This document shows positions 8,542 through 16,331 of a stretch of DNA of 64,000 nt, one piece after another. Within the stretch, counting starts at the first letter, position 1; each line of letters begins with the position of its first letter. The notes under the pieces were generated by a model that was given only the letters and a program-made list of their open reading frames with translations, searched no databases and was not told the origin of the DNA. Source of the stretch: Polynucleobacter sp. UK-Mo-2m-Kol15 (GTDB lineage: Bacteria; Pseudomonadota; Gammaproteobacteria; Burkholderiales; Burkholderiaceae); assembly GCF_018881505.1 (NCBI RefSeq), contig NZ_JACVQC010000001.1:727927-791926 (forward strand), given 5' to 3'. The position numbers were made by a program, and so were the translations under genes.

Positions 8542-9942
8542 ATGAATTCCAAAAACTTTGATCTCGTAATTTATTTAGTGGCTGCCACCTTCTTTATGGA
8601 GAATTTGGATGGCACCATTATTGCCACATCATTGCCGTCGATGGCTAGCGATTTTGGCAGCAGTGAAATTGATGTTGCATCAGGCATGACTAGCTATTTA
8701 CTCACATTGGCAGTCTTAATACCGGTAAGCGGATGGTTTTCTGATCGTTTTGGGGCGCGACGTATATTTACTCTAGCGATTGCAATTTTTACTGGGGCAT
8801 CCATTCTCTGTGGCTTGAGTGATTCGCTATCTATGTTCATCCTTGCCAGAGTGTTGCAGGGAGTGGGTGGAGCCTTGATGGTTCCCGTTGGTCGAGCAGT
8901 AGTGTTGCGCGGAACCCCAAAAGAAGGAGTCATCCGTGCCGTAGCGCTAATTACTTGGCCTGGTTTAATTGCTCCAGTTGTTGGTCCGGCTATTGGCGGA
9001 TTCATTACCACCTACGCAAGTTGGCACTGGATTTTTTTTATTAATGTGCCATTGGGTCTCATTGGAATTTTCATGAGCCTATCTCTATTGGAGCAAAGCC
9101 AAGAGATCCAGCAAAAGCCATTTGATTATTTTGGGTTTATTTTTAGCGGACTCGCTTTAGCAACATTTATATATTGTCTTGAGCTATCCCATCATTTCGA
9201 AAGAAATCTCTGGCTTCTGCTAATCACTTTGAGTATTTGTATCATCAGTGCCTATCTCGCTTATCGCCATTTACGCATATGTGAATATCCCTTGATGGAT
9301 TTGAAGTTATTGGATATTCCCAGTTTTGCTGTCAGCATTCAAGCGGGTATTATTTTTAGGACAACTTTATCTGCAGTTCCGTTTCTCATGCCATTACTTT
9401 TCCAGTTGGCGTTTGGAATGGACGCTTTTACCGCCGGGCTAATGGTGCTGAGTATTTTTGTTGGCAATTTAGCAATGAAGGCAGTCACATCGCCTATCCT
9501 GCACCGCTTCGGCTTTAAACGAGTGATGATCATCAATGGGGTTTTATCGATACTATCGATTATTGCTTGCGCCTTCATTAGCCCGAGTATGGCACTCCCC
9601 ATCATCTTGCTCATATTATTTTTGAATGGCATTTTTAGATCAATGCAATTTACCTCTATTAATACTATAGGTTTTGCAGATCTCTTGGGTAAGCAGATTG
9701 GTTCTGCCTCTGCTATTACAAGCACTTCTATGCAGCTGGCTAATGCCCTTGGAGTTGCTTTAGCGTCTCTAGGTTTAGTTCTTGCACAAAATCTTCGAGA
9801 CCCCCAATCTACTGTGTTGAGTTTGGCGGATTTTCAAATGAGTCTTGTATTGATAGCCCTCATTAGCTTTACAGGCCTATTTAGCTTGCTGAAATTACCA
9901 AACCATGCAGGTGATGACATCAGGAAAAACTCAGGCAGCTAG
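8542..9942 (+). CDS. MFS transporter, DHA2 (EmrB/QacA) type
   Basis: 466 residues, strongly hydrophobic, with about 14 predicted membrane helices. MENLDGTIIATSLPSMA near residue 19 is the motif D1-like start of DHA2 drug:proton antiporters, SGWFSDRFGARR near 62-73 is the MFS motif A loop, and GGFITTYASWHWIFFINVPLG near 150-170 is the classic DHA2 motif C and helix-6 signature. It probably exports an organic compound with proton counterflow. It is divergent from the ACMSD-like gene and convergent with the ModA-like gene. No clear ribosome binding site precedes ATG 8542. Confidence 0.9.
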   Translation: MNSKNFDLVIYLVAATFFMENLDGTIIATSLPSMASDFGSSEIDVASGMTSYLLTLAVLIPVSGWFSDRFGARRIFTLAIAIFTGASILCGLSDSLSMFILARVLQGVGGALMVPVGRAVVLRGTPKEGVIRAVALITWPGLIAPVVGPAIGGFITTYASWHWIFFINVPLGLIGIFMSLSLLEQSQEIQQKPFDYFGFIFSGLALATFIYCLELSHHFERNLWLLLITLSICIISAYLAYRHLRICEYPLMDLKLLDIPSFAVSIQAGIIFRTTLSAVPFLMPLLFQLAFGMDAFTAGLMVLSIFVGNLAMKAVTSPILHRFGFKRVMIINGVLSILSIIACAFISPSMALPIILLILFLNGIFRSMQFTSINTIGFADLLGKQIGSASAITSTSMQLANALGVALASLGLVLAQNLRDPQSTVLSLADFQMSLVLIALISFTGLFSLLKLPNHAGDDIRKNSGS

Positions 9943-9988
9943 TCTTTGCATTCTGGATAGTTCGGAATTAGCTGCCTTACTGCTAGAT

Positions 9989-10750
9989 TTACTCAATCCC
10001 TACTTTCTGAAACTGCCCATTAGAGCGTGCAGTATTTATATTGTTTAAAAAAGTTTTTGCAAGTTCGGCATTAGGAGAGGAGATACTAACCCCTGCGTCA
10101 TAGCTGGTGTAGTTTTGAACTTCTGAGGGTAGGGGGCCTGCATACTGTAAACCCTTGGGTTCAAATAACATAATTTCAGTGATTGCTCCAAAGCCAATTT
10201 CGTTCCCACTGCCTTTTATGATGTGCATTAAGACAGATTCGCCATTGTCGTAACGGATTATTTTCGATTGAATGGCATCCATTACTCCAAGTTTGGAAAA
10301 TAACTTATCTAGATAGAGTCCAGTAGAAGCTTTGTTGTAGATAATCCTGTCAGCTAGCAATACGGATTTTTTTAAGTCCTCTACATTTTGAATAAGGGGC
10401 TTGGTCATGCCGGATCTAACTGTGATGCCTGCGCCAACTTTACCCACATAAACATTAGCGCCTGCCTGCAGTTTTCCTTGCTTAAGCTGGTCATTAATTA
10501 ATGCATTGGGCGCTATCAAGATGTCGAACTCTTGATTGGCGGATAAGCGCTCTCTTAGCTGGGGGCCAGTGCCAAACTGAATTTTTGCTCGATGAGCTGT
10601 ACTTTTTTCAAATTGATGGATTGCGATTTCTAGGCCAGGTTCAACTGCCCCAGCACTCATGATTTTCAGCTCGACCGCCAACGTTAAGGAGGGCAGCATA
10701 AAAATAGTCAGCATTAAAAAGAACGGGCGGCTAATCATTTTGAATTTCAT
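9989..10750 (-). CDS. ModA-like periplasmic substrate-binding protein, orphan
   Basis: 253 residues with a signal peptide (hydrophobic 8-24, cleavage near LTLA-VEL). The mature part has the type-II periplasmic binding fold of the ModA/WtpA family: LKIMSAGAVEPGLE, FGTGPQLRERL, FDILIAP, VRSGMTKP and SVLMHIIKGSGNEIGFG. Bona fide ModA proteins bind molybdate or tungstate, but this subgroup is common near catabolic genes and without ModB/ModC, as here, so molybdate should not be assumed. It lies alone on the minus strand, divergent from the TetR-controlled hydrolase operon. No ABC permease or ATPase is in the window. Confidence 0.75.
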   Translation of the reverse strand: MKFKMISRPFFLMLTIFMLPSLTLAVELKIMSAGAVEPGLEIAIHQFEKSTAHRAKIQFGTGPQLRERLSANQEFDILIAPNALINDQLKQGKLQAGANVYVGKVGAGITVRSGMTKPLIQNVEDLKKSVLLADRIIYNKASTGLYLDKLFSKLGVMDAIQSKIIRYDNGESVLMHIIKGSGNEIGFGAITEIMLFEPKGLQYAGPLPSEVQNYTSYDAGVSISSPNAELAKTFLNNINTARSNGQFQKVGIE

Positions 10751-10829
10751 GGGCTACTCCTACTGATGATTTAAAAGGTTGCTTAATATGCTTTGAGTCA
10801 GCTGATTGTATTGATTGCTAAATAAAACC

Positions 10830-10878
10830 TTGAGTATCGACTTAGGAATTTGCTACTATATTAATGATCAAGTGATCA
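10830..10878 (+). promoter_or_regulatory. Promoter with TGATCA operator before the hydrolase operon
   Basis: A -35 box TTGAGT (10830-10835) and a -10 box TACTAT (10854-10859) are 18 nt apart. The direct repeat TGATCA-AG-TGATCA (10865-10878) lies right at the expected transcription start, a typical repressor position. 13 of its 14 bases recur at 13548-13561 before the flavin reductase gene. The TetR gene lying between the two sites is the obvious candidate to bind both. Confidence 0.6.
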
Positions 10879-10950
10879 ATTTAATGGAATAATATGACCA
10901 ATGCAAGAAATTGCATGGCGAGGTTCATTCTTGTGGAAGAGGTAAATGAA

Positions 10951-11727
10951 ATGCAATTGAATACTAAGACAGCATTCGTTTTTGAGGGTAAGTTAGGCGC
11001 ACCAGTGCTGGTATTTGCTAATTCTTTAGCTGCTACCCCGCAAATGTGGGATGCCCAGGTGAAAGTTTTGTCACAGCATTATCAGATCTTGCGTTATAGC
11101 TACCGAGGTCATGGTGATACAGCCCCTCAAGGCAATGAAGCCAATATGGAAGATTTGCAGCAAGACTTATTGGGCTTACTGGATTATCTGAATATCGAGA
11201 AATTTTCTTTTATTGGCTTGTCACTTGGTGCCATGTTGGGTCTTTACCTTGCGGCCAAGAATCCGAATAGAGTTACCTCATTGATAGCTGCTAATTTTCG
11301 CCCATTTCAGACTGATGTCTCAAGAGAGCAATGGAATCAGCGTATTGAGTCTGTAGGGCAAAATGGTATCGGGGCAATTGTAGATGGAACTGCCGACCGT
11401 TGGTTATCTGAAGATTTTCGCAAGGCGCATCCAGAGATTGATCAGGGGATTCGCCAAATGATTCGGGGGACATCATCCGATGGTTTTATGTCGTGCGCAA
11501 AGGCTGTGCGCGATTATGATGCCCGCCCCTTTTTAGGTGAAATTCAATGTCCAGTGCTGCTGATTTCAGGGTCTATAGATATTGCCGCGCCTATTAGCGA
11601 ATTCCCTGCAGTCCAAGCCTCTATTAAGAATTGTCAATATTTGCAATTAGATGCCGCACATATTTCAAACGTAGAGTGTGAGAGTGAATTCACGGGTGCT
11701 GTCGTAAATTTTTTACATTCGGTTTAA
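10951..11727 (+). CDS. Alpha/beta hydrolase, 3-oxoadipate enol-lactonase (PcaD)-like
   Basis: 258 residues from ATG 10951, chosen because GGAAGAGG (10935-10942) sits 8 nt upstream and because homologous PcaD proteins begin near this point; an upstream in-frame ATG at 10894 lacks such a site. NSLAATPQMWDAQ, RYSYRGHG, nucleophile Ser91 in GLSLGA, Asp in SGSIDIAAP and His in DAAHIS form the catalytic triad and the PcaD-like pattern, including RWLSEDFRKAHPE. It would hydrolyse an enol-lactone or similar ester in the cytoplasm. First gene of a TetR-controlled group (hydrolase, Gfo/Idh, TetR). The real lactone substrate is not known. Confidence 0.82.
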   Translation: MQLNTKTAFVFEGKLGAPVLVFANSLAATPQMWDAQVKVLSQHYQILRYSYRGHGDTAPQGNEANMEDLQQDLLGLLDYLNIEKFSFIGLSLGAMLGLYLAAKNPNRVTSLIAANFRPFQTDVSREQWNQRIESVGQNGIGAIVDGTADRWLSEDFRKAHPEIDQGIRQMIRGTSSDGFMSCAKAVRDYDARPFLGEIQCPVLLISGSIDIAAPISEFPAVQASIKNCQYLQLDAAHISNVECESEFTGAVVNFLHSV

Positions 11728-11759
11728 ATATAAAAATAAAATATGAGGAGATAGAAAGT

Positions 11760-12785
11760 ATGAGTCAGACACAACTTCGCGTTGCAGTGATTGGTTATGG
11801 TTGGTGGGGCAAGACAATTGTTGCCACACTGCAAGAGAGTAAGTTCATTAAGGTAGAGATGGTAGTTGAGCAAGAAGCTGCAGCTCGTGACGCAGCTAAA
11901 GTGCTCGGAGAAAAGACTGGCTTTATTGTTTCAGATTCTTATGAAGATGCCATTAATAATACAAATGTGGACGCGGTGATTTTATGTACGCCCCATAAAT
12001 TACATTCAGCGCAGATTACCGCCGCCGCAAAAGCTAGCAAGCATGTATTTTGTGAAAAGCCCTTATGTTTAACTCTCAATGATGCTGTCGCCGCTGTCTC
12101 TGCTTGTAAGGCTGCTGGTGTCATGCTGGGCATTGGCCATGAAAGGCGATTTGAACCTGCCATTATCGATTTACGTCAGCGGATTGCCGATGGTGAGTTG
12201 GGCACGATTCTGCAGATCGAGGGTAACTTTAGTCAAGATAAGTTCTTTGCTTTACCGCCAGACAATTGGCGCCTGTCCAAAGAGCTGGCTCCATGCGGTC
12301 CACTGTCGGCTACAGGTATTCATTTAGTGGATTTGGCGATTGCAATATTGGGGCCAGCAGAATCTGTTTTAGCGAGGTTAAATACATTAGCAAGTAATTT
12401 TGCAAATGGCGATTCCCTTGCAATTATGCTTGGCTTTAAGGGTGGTCCAACTGCATTGATTAGTGCAATTCTTGCTACACCATTTGATGGTCGATTTACT
12501 GTCTATGGCTCAAAAGGTTGGGTTGAAGTGCGCGATAGAACCCATCCTGAAAATCCTACTGGTTGGGATATCAGCATGGTTTTTAGTGGCAAAGAAAAAG
12601 TGGCCCACTTCAATGATCCCCATCCAACGGTGCGATCTAACCTTGAAGCCTTTGCGAAAGGCGTGCTTGGTATCAGCCCTTATCCTGTAACTACCGATGA
12701 AATGCTGGCAAATGTAGCTGCTCTCGAATCGATTATGAAATCGGCTGAGAGTGGTTTAATCGAAAAGGTCCCCTCTATCGCCTGA
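11760..12785 (+). CDS. Gfo/Idh/MocA family oxidoreductase
   Basis: 341 residues. An N-terminal NAD(P) fold with VIGYGWWGKTI (9-19) and the CEKPLCL lysine-proline motif near residue 99 are the hallmark of the family; the C-terminal half is the alpha/beta substrate domain. A ribosome site AGGAG precedes the ATG. It follows the PcaD-like hydrolase by 32 nt and the TetR gene starts 3 nt after its stop, so the three are one operon. Members oxidise or reduce sugar-like or cyclic hydroxy/keto groups. The GWWGK version resembles the copy at 20979, suggesting paralogues serving two modules of this window. Confidence 0.9.
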   Translation: MSQTQLRVAVIGYGWWGKTIVATLQESKFIKVEMVVEQEAAARDAAKVLGEKTGFIVSDSYEDAINNTNVDAVILCTPHKLHSAQITAAAKASKHVFCEKPLCLTLNDAVAAVSACKAAGVMLGIGHERRFEPAIIDLRQRIADGELGTILQIEGNFSQDKFFALPPDNWRLSKELAPCGPLSATGIHLVDLAIAILGPAESVLARLNTLASNFANGDSLAIMLGFKGGPTALISAILATPFDGRFTVYGSKGWVEVRDRTHPENPTGWDISMVFSGKEKVAHFNDPHPTVRSNLEAFAKGVLGISPYPVTTDEMLANVAALESIMKSAESGLIEKVPSIA

Positions 12786-12788
12786 TAT

Positions 12789-13496
12789 ATGCTTACGACT
12801 ACTAGCAAAAAACTATCATCTACATCTTCAAGCCCTACGCCAAGGCGTAGGTTGAAGCGTGAAGATCGAGATCGAGAAATTGCACAGGAAGCAGTTGCTT
12901 TTTTTGCTGAAGTTGGATTTGATGGGGACACACGTGAGCTTGCTCGGCGATTGGGCGTTACTCAATCTTTAATATTTCGATATTTCCCATCTAAAGCTGC
13001 GCTAATTGAACGTGTTTACCAAGAGGTTTATGTTGGAAGGTGGAACCCCTATTGGGAGTCCATTATTGCCGACCGCTCTGTGTCGCTTGAGGCCAGATTA
13101 CTGCGTTTTTATAAGGATTACGCTCGTATTGCATTGACTTATGATTGGGTCCGCATTTTCATGTTCTCTGGACTGAGGGGTGAAAACATTAATGCTCGGT
13201 ATCTTGATTTTCTGCGCAGCAGAGTGCTGGAGCCGATTGCCAAAGAATTGCGTGCGGAGCTAGGGCTCGCAGGGGTCGATGAAATCCCTGTTACTGAAGA
13301 AGAGGTAGAGCTAATTTGGGGTATTAATGCCCGAGTGTTCTATCTAGGGCAGCGTCTTTGGGTCTTTAATGCTCCTCTATCCCTCGATATTGATCAAATT
13401 ATTGATCAAACGATTAGCTCCTTTTTAGCCGGTTCTAGGGAGATAGTTCCTGACTTGGTAAAGCGCTCCCTAACAAAATCCCAAAGCACCTCCTAA
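12789..13496 (+). CDS. TetR/AcrR family transcriptional regulator
   Basis: 235 residues with a Ser/Thr/Arg-rich tail before the helix-turn-helix at about 30-72 (IAQEAVAFFAEVGF, ELARRLGVTQSLIFRYFPSKAAL). The C-terminal two thirds form the ligand domain. It starts 3 nt after the Gfo/Idh stop without a good ribosome site, consistent with translational coupling. It sits between two promoters carrying the same TGATCAAGTGAT element (10865 and 13548), so it likely represses both its own operon and the flavin reductase/LLM operon until an inducer binds. The inducer is unknown. Confidence 0.88.
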   Translation: MLTTTSKKLSSTSSSPTPRRRLKREDRDREIAQEAVAFFAEVGFDGDTRELARRLGVTQSLIFRYFPSKAALIERVYQEVYVGRWNPYWESIIADRSVSLEARLLRFYKDYARIALTYDWVRIFMFSGLRGENINARYLDFLRSRVLEPIAKELRAELGLAGVDEIPVTEEEVELIWGINARVFYLGQRLWVFNAPLSLDIDQIIDQTISSFLAGSREIVPDLVKRSLTKSQSTS

Positions 13497-13517
13497 GCTA
13501 TCAAGGGTTTTCCCTTA

Positions 13518-13561
13518 TTGATATAGATCAAATGATCACTTATAAAGTGATCAAGTGATTA
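13518..13561 (+). promoter_or_regulatory. Near-consensus promoter overlaid by TGATCA palindrome
   Basis: A -35 box TTGATA (13518-13523), 17-nt spacer and -10 box TATAAA (13541-13546). The -10 lies within a perfect inverted repeat, arms TGATCACTT and AAGTGATCA around ATA (13533-13553). Flanking it are two copies of the direct-repeat form: AGATCAAATGATCA (13525-13538) and TGATCAAGTGATTA (13548-13561). The layout indicates repression by the TetR protein encoded just upstream. Confidence 0.65.
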
Positions 13562-13599
13562 CTTAATTCACTAAATTTGTAAGCTAATGGGGTTACGAG

Positions 13600-14100
13600 A
13601 TGAACATTGAAGTGTGCGGCGATCAGTTTGACTCAAGGGAATTAAGGAATGTCCTGGGTTGCTTTGGAACGGGTGTCACCGTTGTTACAACGCTAACTGA
13701 CTCTGGCGAGCGGGTCGGATTAACTGCTAATTCATTTAGCTCAGTATCTTTAGATCCCCCCATTGTCTTGTGGAGCCTGGGAAAGAAATCTCAGAATCTT
13801 TCAGTCTTTCAAGATTCAGGAAGATTCGTGGTCAACGTTTTGGGAGCAGATCAACTCCATTTATCTAATCAGTTTGCAAAACCAGTTGCTGATCGATTCG
13901 CGGGAGTAAAGCATGGTCCAGGCCTCGGGGGCCTGCCAGTGATTCATGATTGCGCGGCCAATATTGAATGCGAAACATTAAGCGCACAAGAGGTTGGTGA
14001 TCACATTCTATTTTTGGGAAAAATTGTTCGTTATTCCTATTTGAAAAAAGATACGCTCCTGTTTTGTAATGGGGCCTATGCAAAGGCTACAGAGGTTTGA
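13600..14100 (+). CDS. Flavin reductase domain protein (two-component monooxygenase partner)
   Basis: 166 residues of the FMN-binding split-barrel flavin reductase family (HpaC/ActVB-like): FGTGVTVVTTL near residue 27, GLTANSFSSVSLDPPIVLWSL near 45-65 and the FAV-loop around FVVNVLGADQ. It uses NAD(P)H to make free reduced FMN for a partner oxygenase, obviously the LLM monooxygenase 42 nt downstream. It is the first gene after the TGATCA-type operator. A stray His in DHILFLGKI near the C-terminus matches the family's conserved GDH motif. Confidence 0.9.
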   Translation: MNIEVCGDQFDSRELRNVLGCFGTGVTVVTTLTDSGERVGLTANSFSSVSLDPPIVLWSLGKKSQNLSVFQDSGRFVVNVLGADQLHLSNQFAKPVADRFAGVKHGPGLGGLPVIHDCAANIECETLSAQEVGDHILFLGKIVRYSYLKKDTLLFCNGAYAKATEV

Positions 14101-14142
14101 TATAGCCTAAGTAGTGAGATATTAAAACTAATCGGAGAGATG

Positions 14143-15234
14143 ATGAAATATAGTACCTTTATGATGCCCTTGCATCCCCCAGGAAGAAATATTGTTGAGA
14201 CTTTAAGGGAGGATCAAGAAGCCATTATTTTGGCTGATCAATTGGGTTTTTCTGAAGCGTATGTTGGTGAGCACGTAACCGATGCTGCAGAGACAGTCAC
14301 CTCCTCAATGATTTTTTTGGCAACGCTAATTCATCAAACCAAAAATATTATGCTGGGTACTGGCACGATCAATGTGCCAAATTCTCATCCGGCAAATGTG
14401 GCAGCACAGGCAGCGATGATGGATCACCTACTTCAAGGTAGATTCATTATGGGTGTTAGCCCAGGTGGATTAATGTCTGATGCTGAGGTATTTGGAAACT
14501 TTGACAAAGATAGAAATGCGATGTTTGTTGAAGGAATTAATACGGTACTAAAGATATGGGAATCTGAGCCACCCTACAACATCAAAGGGGACTACTGGAA
14601 TATCTCCGTTGAAAAAACAATGGCAACGGAAATTGGACAGGGTTTCATCATGAAGCCTTTTCAAAAACCACATCCATTAATTGTTGGTACGGCAGTAGCT
14701 CCGTTTTCGAAGGGAGTTACGGAAATGGCTAAACGTGGATGGCAACCAATTTCTGCCCCATTTTTACTTCCTGAGTGGGTCAAAACGCACTGGCCAAAGT
14801 ATGTTGAGGGGCGCGAAGCTGTCGGAGCTGTAGCTCACCCTGATGAATGGCGTGTTGCCAAAAGTATTTTTGTGGCGGATGATGAGGCTACAGCAAGACG
14901 CTATGCATTGGAGGAGGGCGGTCCCTATCATTTTTACTTTAAGCAACTAGTTCGTAAGCTAGTAGGTGGTGGTGGGCGCGGTAACTTATTTAAGCTAGAT
15001 CAAAACATGCCTGACTCTGAAATCACAATTGATTATGTGACCAAGCGTCTGGTGATTGCTGGCACAGTAGATTCTGTAGTAGACCAGATTTTAGCTTTTA
15101 GAGATGTGATAGGTGACTTTGGTCAGCTACTTTATGCCTGTCATGATTGGATGGATCCAAAGCTGGCCAGACGTTCAATGGAATTATTTGCCACTGAAGT
15201 CATGCCGCGGGTGAATGCTGCAATTAAGTCCTAA
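14143..15234 (+). CDS. LLM-class flavin-dependent monooxygenase (luciferase-like)
   Basis: About 363 residues with a bacterial-luciferase TIM barrel: FMMPLHPPGRN, AIILADQLGFSEAYVGEH, GTGTINVPNSHPANVAAQAAMMDHLLQGRFIMGVSPGG as the FMN-contacting core, then a long insertion and C-terminal barrel end. It would take reduced FMN from the upstream reductase and, with O2, hydroxylate or Baeyer-Villiger-oxidise an organic substrate. Two ATGs occur in tandem; GGAG at 14134-14137 is 5 nt from 14143, so this start is preferred over 14140. Co-occurrence with a lactonase-like hydrolase fits Baeyer-Villiger oxidation followed by ester opening, an inference. Confidence 0.9.
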   Translation: MKYSTFMMPLHPPGRNIVETLREDQEAIILADQLGFSEAYVGEHVTDAAETVTSSMIFLATLIHQTKNIMLGTGTINVPNSHPANVAAQAAMMDHLLQGRFIMGVSPGGLMSDAEVFGNFDKDRNAMFVEGINTVLKIWESEPPYNIKGDYWNISVEKTMATEIGQGFIMKPFQKPHPLIVGTAVAPFSKGVTEMAKRGWQPISAPFLLPEWVKTHWPKYVEGREAVGAVAHPDEWRVAKSIFVADDEATARRYALEEGGPYHFYFKQLVRKLVGGGGRGNLFKLDQNMPDSEITIDYVTKRLVIAGTVDSVVDQILAFRDVIGDFGQLLYACHDWMDPKLARRSMELFATEVMPRVNAAIKS

Positions 15235-15263
15235 TGTAGTCAGTCTTTAACTAAGGAGGCATC

Positions 15264-16286
15264 ATGAATTTAAAGCGCTTGCTAGTAAATTCAGCATTAC
15301 TTATTTTTGGGGTAATGGGCTCACAGTATTCATCAGCAGCAAAAGATTTGCCATTAGATCCAGATAACACTGTTTATAAAAGAATGGTGACCCAAGGGCC
15401 AGCTACGCGAATCATTGAGACGCTGTATAAGTGTCCGGTGACTGTTAGGAATCATCGTTTAAGTGCAGTGGGAAAAATCACTGCAACTGATGGAACGGTC
15501 ATTACGATGCCTGCTGAAACTGCATTACAAAAAGGGCTTGGACCGAGTAGCGCCAATCTCTATAGTGAGTGTGCGCAAATTACGCCTAAAAATGCTTCAG
15601 AGGTCTCCACCGGGGATGTGCCCTTGGTAGTTGTTGATCCTGACGGTGAAATCATTACTGGATATATCGTTGCAGATAATTACTATGAGATGTGGGTCAA
15701 TGGGAAATTAGTCTCCGTTGACAATACTCCATACACTCCATTTAATTCAGCGATCGTCAAATTCAAAGTCAAGCGGCCTTACACGATGGCATTTTTATTG
15801 GTGGATTGGGATGAGCAATTAGGTTTGGGGATGGAGCAATTTCCAGTCCCGGTCACTGAAAAAACAAGTCAATGGTACCCAGGCGACGGTGGCTTAATTG
15901 CGAAGTTTAGTGATGGCACGGTTACAGATAGCTCATGGAAGGCGCAAACGTTTTATATCGCCCCATTAAATGATCCATCTGAAGTTGTTGAAAAAGGCAA
16001 TGTTCATGACACACCGCAAAAGGGGCGAGTTCATCCGTTTGCAAAGAAACCAGATTGCAAAGATCAATGCTTTGCGGTTCATTACCCTATTCCAGAAAAG
16101 TGGCAAACCAAGCGTTTTAATGATTTGAGTTGGCCAAGAGCCTGGGAGTATACCGATGAGGATATTGGAGTTAATAATTTGCCGGCCTATACTCGTTACC
16201 CAGAATTATTCTCGGGCGCGCGTTGGATCTGGACTCAGAATTTAGTATTTGATAATGTAGTGATTGCACGTAAAACAGTTCGATAA
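15264..16286 (+). CDS. Secreted protein of unknown family
   Basis: 340 residues that I do not recognise. A Sec signal peptide (MNLKRLLVN, hydrophobic stretch to about residue 20, cleavage near SSA-AK) is followed by a beta-rich sequence with many Val, Tyr and Trp. Cys58 (LYKCPV), a Cys in YSECAQI and two in DCKDQCF could form two disulfides, as expected in the periplasm. The middle (VNGKLVSVDNTPYTPFNSAIVKF, then FLLVDWDEQLG) looks like a jelly-roll or galactose-binding-like domain; the end, ARWIWTQNLVFDNVVIARK, resembles a closing beta strand pair. It lies 29 nt after the LLM gene with ribosome site AAGGAGG, so it belongs to this operon. Perhaps a ligand binder or periplasmic enzyme. Confidence 0.6.
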   Translation: MNLKRLLVNSALLIFGVMGSQYSSAAKDLPLDPDNTVYKRMVTQGPATRIIETLYKCPVTVRNHRLSAVGKITATDGTVITMPAETALQKGLGPSSANLYSECAQITPKNASEVSTGDVPLVVVDPDGEIITGYIVADNYYEMWVNGKLVSVDNTPYTPFNSAIVKFKVKRPYTMAFLLVDWDEQLGLGMEQFPVPVTEKTSQWYPGDGGLIAKFSDGTVTDSSWKAQTFYIAPLNDPSEVVEKGNVHDTPQKGRVHPFAKKPDCKDQCFAVHYPIPEKWQTKRFNDLSWPRAWEYTDEDIGVNNLPAYTRYPELFSGARWIWTQNLVFDNVVIARKTVR

Positions 16287-16331
16287 ATTAAGCAGTATTT
16301 TTATATATTTAATGTTAAGAGGGTGAAAGAC

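Noticed and set aside
8694..9011. Open frame of 105 codons on the minus strand inside the MFS gene
   Set aside because: Composition is Pro/Thr/Arg-rich shadow of the hydrophobic MFS frame; no ribosome site and no family likeness.
9933..9977. Inverted repeat AGGCAGCTA/TAGCTGCCT between convergent MFS and ModA-like genes
   Set aside because: The 27-nt loop and lack of a T-run make it a poor terminator; kept only as a note.
9989..10750. Calling the binding protein a molybdate receptor (modA)
   Set aside because: No permease or ATPase partner and the family is broad, so the specific name is not supported.
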